A stretch of DNA of 27,219 bases. Source: a virus. Below the pieces are notes generated by a model. The model was given only the letters and a program-made list of their open reading frames with translations. It searched no databases and was not told where the DNA came from. The position numbers and the translations under genes are program-made. Within the stretch, counting starts at the first letter, position 1. Each line of letters starts with the position of its first letter. Below are positions 23,050-27,219 of the stretch, piece after piece. The stretch is taken from the IMG/VR virus record IMGVR_UViG_3300006920_000191, positions 1-27,219 of that record. One strand, 5' to 3'.

Positions 23050-23080
23050 ACACTCCATGGTAGTCAAGAGTGTATTTTTA
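23050..23080 (+). terminator. Possible terminator of the 22561-23080 RNA
   Basis: Stem ACACTC/GAGTGT (12-nt loop) followed by ATTTTTAAT. The stem is short and the U-tract modest. Confidence 0.45.
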
Positions 23081-23111
23081 ATAATCTAACTAATAATCTA
23101 AAACAAATCAA

Positions 23112-23261
23112 ATGAAAAATCACATTGTAAAACCTAGAGTAGCTCAAGAAAGAACTATCATAAACACAGGAGGAATGATAACTATCATACCTAAAGGAGG
23201 AGTAATACCTTTCCAATCAAGCAATAGTAGCCATTGGTCAGCACAACCTCAATTAACATAA
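23112..23261 (+). CDS. Small hypothetical protein (49 residues)
   Basis: ATG at 23112 after an A-rich leader typical of Bacteroidota. The product, MKNHIVKPRVAQERTIINTG followed by GMITIIPKGGVIPFQSS, has no membrane segment. Its stop overlaps the next start (TAATG), which supports the call. No family recognised. Confidence 0.55.
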   Translation: MKNHIVKPRVAQERTIINTGGMITIIPKGGVIPFQSSNSSHWSAQPQLT

Positions 23262-23458
23262 TGAGAACATTTTTATTATTCATACTATGGCTATTCGTAG
23301 CCATGGTATTTAGCTTTGGACTAGCTGAAGAGTACCCTTACACAATCCATAGTGGTGTTGCATTAGTTGCATGCACTTGGATAATGTGGATGAATCATAA
23401 ACAATTAATAAGAGAGAGAAACAAGAGAGAGTGGAAAGAGTGGAAGAAGAATAACTAA
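23261..23458 (+). CDS. Small membrane protein, two TM segments
   Basis: 65 residues from the ATG at 23261, which overlaps the upstream stop. Hydrophobic segments about 2-21 (RTFLLFILWLFVAMVFSFGL) and 31-46 (SGVALVACTWIMWMNH), then a strongly charged cytoplasmic-type tail (RERNKREWKEWKKN). Role unknown. Confidence 0.6.
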   Translation: MRTFLLFILWLFVAMVFSFGLAEEYPYTIHSGVALVACTWIMWMNHKQLIRERNKREWKEWKKNN

Positions 23459-23573
23459 AGAGTTAAGCTTCACTCGCTACGCTCGTTCAGGAATCAAACT
23501 TTAGAACCCTATTTAAATTCTGCCTAACGGCAATAACATTAATTTATTAACAAATCTTTAAAAAAATAATAAG

Positions 23574-24038
23574 ATGAATCAAGTAAAAATCGTAGCAAAC
23601 AGTAAGACAGGTAGTGTAGTAACAATGAAAACAATAACAGACAAAAAGACAGGGGAAACTCGTGAGGTTGGTTCTGTTATGGTTCAATCAAGAGCTTTAT
23701 CAGGCTTATCAGCTCTTGGTAGAGTTCAAACAAGAACTGCATTCTTGACTTTAGAGCAAGATGCTTTAGAGTTCTTAGATGCTCACTTGTCAGACGGTGC
23801 TGTATTGCCTGTTCCAGGACGTATAGTTGTGCAAGAGACATTAACTCCGTACACAACTAAAGCGGGTAAAATTCAGGAGGCTAAAATCAATCCAACATCA
23901 GGTGCAATAATCACCTATCAAGGACAGCCTGTTTATAGAAACACTTATTTTAGTGAAAATGTGAACGAAATGGACGTGTTCTTGAAAGACACGCCTGTAC
24001 TAGCTAGTGCTGGCGGTGCGGAAGATGCGACTGAATAA
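23574..24038 (+). CDS. Conserved Bacteroidota-phage protein, ssDNA-binding-type candidate
   Basis: 154 residues with a beta-rich pattern: VKIVANSKTGSVVTM, VGSVMVQSRALSGLSALG, PVPGRIVVQETLTPY, and GQPVYRNTYFSENVNEMDVF, ending in an acidic tail (GGAEDATE). Similar small proteins with the GKIVVxExLxP and GQPxYRxT motifs are common in Bacteroidota phages and plasmids. A ssDNA-binding, OB-like role is sometimes suggested, and the acidic C-terminus would fit, but I see no diagnostic residue. GC content and codon choice look higher than in the neighbours, suggesting strong expression. Followed by a strong terminator. Confidence 0.6.
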   Translation: MNQVKIVANSKTGSVVTMKTITDKKTGETREVGSVMVQSRALSGLSALGRVQTRTAFLTLEQDALEFLDAHLSDGAVLPVPGRIVVQETLTPYTTKAGKIQEAKINPTSGAIITYQGQPVYRNTYFSENVNEMDVFLKDTPVLASAGGAEDATE

Positions 24039-24079
24039 TTGAACGGCAGTATGTAATCATGCTGGCTGAATGTAATCAA

Positions 24080-24109
24080 CCTAACCTCACTCTTGAGGTT
24101 GGGTTTTTT
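24080..24109 (+). terminator. Strong terminator after the ssDNA-binding-type gene
   Basis: 10-bp stem CCTAACCTCA/TGAGGTTGGG (one G-U), loop CTCT, followed by six T. Confidence 0.92.
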
Positions 24110-24118
24110 AAAGGGAGG

Positions 24119-24168
24119 AATCACATTAAATACACAGTTCAAAAAATGGTGAATCACAATAAATACAC
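24119..24168. repeat. Imperfect direct repeat AATCACAWTAAATACAC
   Basis: Two 17-base copies (24119-24135 and 24152-24168) differ at one position and are offset by 33 bases, in the gene-free stretch 24039-24450. Too few copies to call an origin. Confidence 0.45.
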
Positions 24169-24181
24169 CCTTTAACAAAAT

Positions 24182-24254
24182 GGAAGTGGAGACAGATGGT
24201 TGTGTCGCTTTGGGTAGATCCAAAGGAGATTAGGTTCGAATCCTATACACCTCT
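24182..24254 (+). tRNA. tRNA-like gene with 8-nt anticodon loop
   Basis: 73 nt with acceptor GGAAGTG/CACCTCT (one mismatch), a perfect D-arm (GACA-GATGGTTG-TGTC), anticodon stem CTTTG/CAAAG, T-loop TTCGAAT and a partly paired T-stem (TTAGG/CCTAT). The anticodon loop is 8 nt (GGTAGATC), and one extra base lies between T-stem and acceptor. No amino acid is assignable. It is the only tRNA-like element on the plus strand and may be a remnant or a frameshift-type tRNA. The rest of 24255-24450 is GTTAG-rich low-complexity sequence and a GTGAGGGATAA motif. Confidence 0.45.
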
Positions 24255-24450
24255 CTAAAGAATAAGGCTCTGTAAGGGCATAATAGTTAATTGATGTGTA
24301 AGTTGATTAGTTTGGTTAGTTAGTTGAGGAGGGAGAGGAAGAAGTTGTTTCGTGAGGGATAATCCTCCAACCCCTCTTTCAACTATAATTTCAACCTCAC
24401 TAACAATAATTACATATATATAAATAGCTAAAAAGTTAAATAAACACATT

Positions 24451-24651
24451 ATGAAAAACCAAACTAAATCAATAAAAGCTAAAAAAAGACTACCATTAAG
24501 TAGATTCTCCATACCATACAATGGTATAATAAATATCGTGTATGCAGAGAATGAATTAATGGCTGCTAATCAAGTTGTAAGTAGATATAGAAAGTACGGG
24601 ATAAAACATGATCACTATCACTATGTTGATAATAATTTATTGTACGCTTAA
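24451..24651 (+). CDS. Small basic hypothetical protein
   Basis: 66 residues, strongly basic at the start (MKNQTKSIKAKKRLPLSR) with a helix ENELMAANQVVSRYRKYG. A Lys/Arg-rich N-terminus suggests nucleic-acid contact, without proof. The leader contains TAGCTAAAAA 17 nt before the ATG. Confidence 0.5.
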   Translation: MKNQTKSIKAKKRLPLSRFSIPYNGIINIVYAENELMAANQVVSRYRKYGIKHDHYHYVDNNLLYA

Positions 24652-24676
24652 ATTAACAAAAATAGAGCTTAGCCTC

Positions 24677-24688
24677 TATAGCTAAAAT
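24677..24688 (+). repeat. Intergenic element TATAGCTAAAAT, copy 3
   Basis: Shares 12 bases with the elements at 5144-5155 and 8982-8993. Here it follows an ATAGAG/CTCTAT hairpin (24662-24679) and lies 9 nt before the next start. Confidence 0.45.
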
Positions 24689-24697
24689 CAAATAATC

Positions 24698-24949
24698 ATG
24701 AAAGAATTAACAATAACATTCTTAATAATAAATATACTATTACTTATCATATTCTATAATCCTAAACAAATTAGGATATTAGATCAAGAATATGCTGAAG
24801 AGAGAACAACTAATGGTTATTACTTATCCTTCTTATTAATATGTACCCTATTATCATTAATACCTATCTTTAATATATTTGTATCAATATTCTTAATTGG
24901 AGTAAAATATAGTAGAAATATAAAAGATTGGTGGGAAAAAAAAGTATAA
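24698..24949 (+). CDS. Small membrane protein, two TM segments
   Basis: 83 residues with hydrophobic segments about 3-20 (ELTITFLIINILLLIIFY) and 42-70 (YYLSFLLICTLLSLIPIFNI and on). A charged loop between them (KQIRILDQEYAEERTT) and a basic tail. Function unknown. Confidence 0.55.
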   Translation: MKELTITFLIINILLLIIFYNPKQIRILDQEYAEERTTNGYYLSFLLICTLLSLIPIFNIFVSIFLIGVKYSRNIKDWWEKKV

Positions 24950-25005
24950 ACAGGGGCGCTGAAAACTGAATAGAGTAAGCAATATTTATTAAACACTAAT
25001 TTATT

Positions 25006-25404
25006 ATGAAAAAAGTAATCTTATTATTGGCATTAGTCTTGTCATTTGCTATGTATTCATTTACAAGCGTAGAGTCAACAGTATTAGAAGATGTTGATCA
25101 AGTAACAGTTGTTGATAAAACAAGTGTAGTTAACTCTGAAGCAAAAGCTTTAATTAATACACTACACATTAAATCACAAGCTACCAAGAAGAAAGTTCAA
25201 TCTCCTGGGTACGTTACATTAAGTAACACTATTTTATGTACATTAGCTAATGGAGCAACAGTATATCAAAATTCTGAAGGAGATTGGTTTTATCAAGACC
25301 CACCTACAATTTCAAATTGGTTTGGAATCCAATGGGTAGAATTATCAGATCCAGTACCAATGTCTGAGAGCGATGCACAAATGGTATGTGGCTGTAATTG
25401 TTAA
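25006..25404 (+). CDS. Secreted small protein with C-terminal CGCNC
   Basis: 132 residues with a signal peptide: MKKVILLLALVLSFAMYSF, cleavage near residue 20-24. No lipobox cysteine. The mature part has a helical stretch (SEAKALINTLHIKSQATKKK) and a C-terminal domain with Trp/Tyr-rich strands (GDWFYQDPP, NWFGIQWVEL) and cysteines C78, C128, C130, C132. The cysteines could make disulfides or bind metal in the periplasm. Secreted accessory phage proteins can alter the host envelope or block superinfection; no direct evidence here. It precedes the large candidate RNA at 25405-26246. Confidence 0.6.
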   Translation: MKKVILLLALVLSFAMYSFTSVESTVLEDVDQVTVVDKTSVVNSEAKALINTLHIKSQATKKKVQSPGYVTLSNTILCTLANGATVYQNSEGDWFYQDPPTISNWFGIQWVELSDPVPMSESDAQMVCGCNC

Positions 25405-26246
25405 ATTATTAAAAATTTAAACTCTTTGATTGAAGATAAACAGACAAAAGATAATTGCCACCTTATAAGTAGGTTTGGGTCTAATTCAAGGCTAACCCAT
25501 GAAGTCTAAATTGTATCAGCATTTGTGTTTATTCCGAGATGTATAATATGAAACTAGACCTATGGATTAGGTGATGGCAGTTATTTTAAAACACCTTAAC
25601 GATGCAGATATGCACATTAAACAAGTATTATATCCTAACTGATATTTAGGCAAAGAGTTTTTAATATACAGAGACAAAACTGTTCAAAGAGGGGAAAGCA
25701 GAAATCCCTTAAACAAAAAGAAGCTTAGAGCTACATGAAATTATCCGTAAAAAATAGATGACACCTCCAAAAAGATTGGTGCTGATGTAGAAGTAACAAC
25801 AAACAGTAAAATTAAACTCTCATCCAATTGCAGGTTCTGTAAGTATGATGAATGGTCTTTACACTCAAGGTGCAACCTTGTGAGAGTTTTTAAAATATAG
25901 ATTGCTTTGGAATGCGTCTTAATATAGGTTAAACATTGAAACCTTTGTGAACAACCTCGCTTATAGAGAAATCTTGTAGGGTGGTCAATGTTCACATAAA
26001 AATACCAGTCGTGATACTGGATGTGTTGTTCCCTTGAGAAAGGAAATATTGATAAAACATGGTACTGTTAAAAGTAACAATAGGTACACAACACAAATGA
26101 GTTCTCAGCAAGTAGTTAAGAAAACAAGGTTTTTGTTAGAATTAGACCTGTATCTTATTAACTACGTGACCCTACTCTTATAAGATTTGCAGGTATGCTG
26201 CATAATAAGAAAGAGGGTGCTAATATTAATCAAACAAAACATTAAT
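25405..26246 (+). ncRNA. Candidate giant structured RNA (about 0.8 kb)
   Basis: No plausible gene lies in these 842 bases. Perfect long-range helices divide it into domains: AAACTCTTTG (25419-25428) pairs over 10 bp with CAAAGAGTTT (25651-25660); AAACTCTCA (25814-25822) with TGAGAGTTT (25881-25889); TGTGAAC (25946-25952) with GTTCACA (25990-25996); TGTGTTGT (26022-26029) with ACAACACA (26088-26095); TCTTATT (26153-26159) with AATAAGA (26204-26210). Local hairpins include CCAGT/ACTGG (26005-26020), AGGTT/AACCT (25926-25944), AAGGT-GCA-ACCTT and TGTTA/TAACA. Size and phage setting recall giant ornate RNAs such as GOLLD or ROOL, but no family motif is verified. Strand is taken from the neighbouring genes. 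Confidence 0.6.
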
Positions 26247-27071
26247 ATGAAACATAAAATACAGGTAGTATACCTACCGACAGAAGATAAGGCTTTTTTA
26301 TTTTTAAATAAGTTTGATACTTTAAAAAGATATGACGGTAGTGAAGGTATTAAAAATGGGGGGACTCATGAACCACCTTATTATAATAATCAACACCTAT
26401 ACGCCACCGTATCACAAGATGTAGAAAAACCTAAAGAGGGTGATTGGTGCTACAAGGCAGATAGAAAGTACAAAGATAATGAGGATTCTGTATTTATAGG
26501 CAAGTGTTACGAAGAATTAGGGGATTTATGGGTGAACTTTAAAGATTCTGATGGGGTATATTCTTGCTTAGTAGACAGGAAAAAAATATATAAGATAATA
26601 GCAACTACTGACCCTAAGCTTGTCTTTGTTAAACAAGAAATGCCAAGTGGTAAAGTATTAAATTCCATAACAGAACTTTCTCAATCATTTCTTAAAGAAT
26701 ATGTTGCTAATCCTGATGGAGAGTATGAAATTGAGTATGAAGTTTATTATAAAGGTAGAGAACCAGAAGATTATCAATTTACTGATAATGAAGCGGTAAA
26801 TGATTTATTTAAAAGATATAGACTCAAGATAAACCAAGACAATACTGTTAATATTACTTCTGTAGAAGAGACTTGTAAATACATTAAAAGACCAGGAGCA
26901 AGTTGTAGTTTAAATAATAACTGCACATACCCTAATTGTAAAGAGAAGATGTATAGTTTTATTGAGACTGTAAGAATAGCTAATAAAGCTATATCTGATT
27001 ATTTAGACGACAATGAGATTATAGGAAGAAAGTTTTTACTAAAGGATGATTGGATTAAAGAAAACTTATAA
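26247..27071 (+). CDS. Conserved Bacteroidota-phage hypothetical protein
   Basis: 274 residues from the ATG at 26247 (MKHKIQVVYLPTEDKAFLF), preferred over upstream non-ATG codons that would run into the structured RNA region. Contains HLYATVSQDVEKPKEGDWCY, YKIIATTDPKL, SFLKEYVANPDGEYEIEYEV, INQDNTVNITSVEE and a C-terminal DDWIKENL, a set of motifs repeated in many phages of gut and aquatic Bacteroidota. Five cysteines (CKYI, CSLNNNCTYPNC) in the C-terminal third may bind metal. No function is established for the family as far as I know. Confidence 0.7.
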   Translation: MKHKIQVVYLPTEDKAFLFLNKFDTLKRYDGSEGIKNGGTHEPPYYNNQHLYATVSQDVEKPKEGDWCYKADRKYKDNEDSVFIGKCYEELGDLWVNFKDSDGVYSCLVDRKKIYKIIATTDPKLVFVKQEMPSGKVLNSITELSQSFLKEYVANPDGEYEIEYEVYYKGREPEDYQFTDNEAVNDLFKRYRLKINQDNTVNITSVEETCKYIKRPGASCSLNNNCTYPNCKEKMYSFIETVRIANKAISDYLDDNEIIGRKFLLKDDWIKENL

Positions 27072-27087
27072 ATAAAAACAAAACATC

Positions 27088-27219
27088 ATGAAAAATTTAA
27101 ACACCATAGTATCATATATCAACTTAATTGTTGGTTTATTTATTATTTACACTGTTATTAATATAAATGCATCTATAAATGATGTTAAAAGAACAGTGGT
27201 AAATGAGACCAAAAGAGTA
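27088..27219 (+). CDS. Membrane-anchored small protein (3' end outside window)
   Basis: Begins ATG at 27088, 17 nt after the preceding stop, and is open to the window end (44 codons). One hydrophobic segment about residues 7-27 (IVSYINLIVGLFIIYTVINI), then a polar part (NDVKRTVVNETKRV). Probably a bitopic inner-membrane protein. Confidence 0.5.
   Translation, partial: MKNLNTIVSYINLIVGLFIIYTVININASINDVKRTVVNETKRV

Larger units (their letters stand above)
22561..23080 (+). ncRNA. Candidate large structured RNA (about 500 nt)
   Basis: No gene lies between 22494 and 23111. The stretch is less AT-rich than the flanks and holds many perfect helices on one strand: GTGTGA/TCACAC (22580-22599); CCCTAC/GTAGGG; a stacked domain closed by ATTGCT/AGCAAT (22674-22746) containing CACTT/AAGTG and the 8-bp GCTAATGG/CCATTAGC; TTGGG-GACA-CCCAA (22790-22803); CCCTATTGA/TCAATGGGG (22821-22857) with TGCTA/TAGCA inside; ACAACAACA/TGTTGTTGT (22871-22934); CCC-TTCG-GGG (22940-22949). 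It ends in a terminator-like hairpin. It could be a free RNA or a very long leader of the genes at 23112 onward. Strand is assigned from that terminator and neighbouring genes. Confidence 0.55.

Noticed and set aside
24255-24521. Minus-strand 88-residue frame
   Set aside because: It overlaps the start of the plus-strand gene at 24451 and consists of low-complexity TNQLTHQLT sequence from a GTTAG-rich tract.
25741-25995. Minus-strand 84-residue frame in the 25405-26246 stretch
   Set aside because: It crosses the paired helices of the candidate RNA, opposes all neighbouring genes and shows no recognisable protein features.

Overview
The window is part of the genome of a tailed double-stranded DNA phage infecting a Bacteroidota host, most likely a Flavobacteriia-type bacterium. 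The large terminase (780 residues, N-terminally extended, with Walker B-like WEEAG and nuclease residues D556/E613/D727) and the 798-residue portal downstream of it have the size, order and motifs of crAss-like phages (Crassvirales). The DNA is AT-rich, starts lack Shine-Dalgarno sequences, and three intergenic sites fit the Bacteroidota promoter TTG-N19/20-TAnnTTTG.

Left block, minus strand, read from high to low coordinates. A run of eight small overlapping genes (21975-20078) is followed by a candidate 0.38 kb structured RNA with its own promoter and terminator (about 20013-19635). A second promoter (19584-19614) starts a long operon: small genes, GroEL, a zinc ribbon protein, HTH-like proteins, a candidate GroES-like co-chaperonin and a 96-residue protein, ending at a strong terminator (14229-14260). 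The -33 box of the next promoter lies inside that terminator hairpin and drives a 2.2 kb tRNA array (14203-11973). The array has 23 well-formed tRNA genes covering all 20 amino acids, plus two degenerate ones. Beyond it come a 184-residue protein, TerL, portal, a beta-rich fibre-like protein, two small adhesin or fibre proteins and a large modular fibre open at base 1.

Right block, plus strand (22071-27219). It holds small accessory genes: a protein with a C-terminal hairpin like the Acb2/Tad1 (crAss001_48-related) family, several small membrane proteins, a possible ssDNA-binding-type protein, a secreted cysteine-containing protein and a conserved Bacteroidota-phage protein of unknown role. 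Two long gene-free stretches (22551-23080 and 25405-26246) are dense in perfect hairpins and look like large structured RNAs rather than spacer.

Taken together, the phage appears to carry its own translation supplement (a complete tRNA set) and folding supplement (GroEL plus a GroES-like partner), and probably three large non-coding RNAs. The least explained items are the three RNAs, the unusual tRNAs (a CAU tRNA carrying the tRNA-Tyr variable arm; a Leu-UAG tRNA without a long variable arm; an invariant C after the discriminator base) and an 82-residue protein that repeats a segment of the portal.
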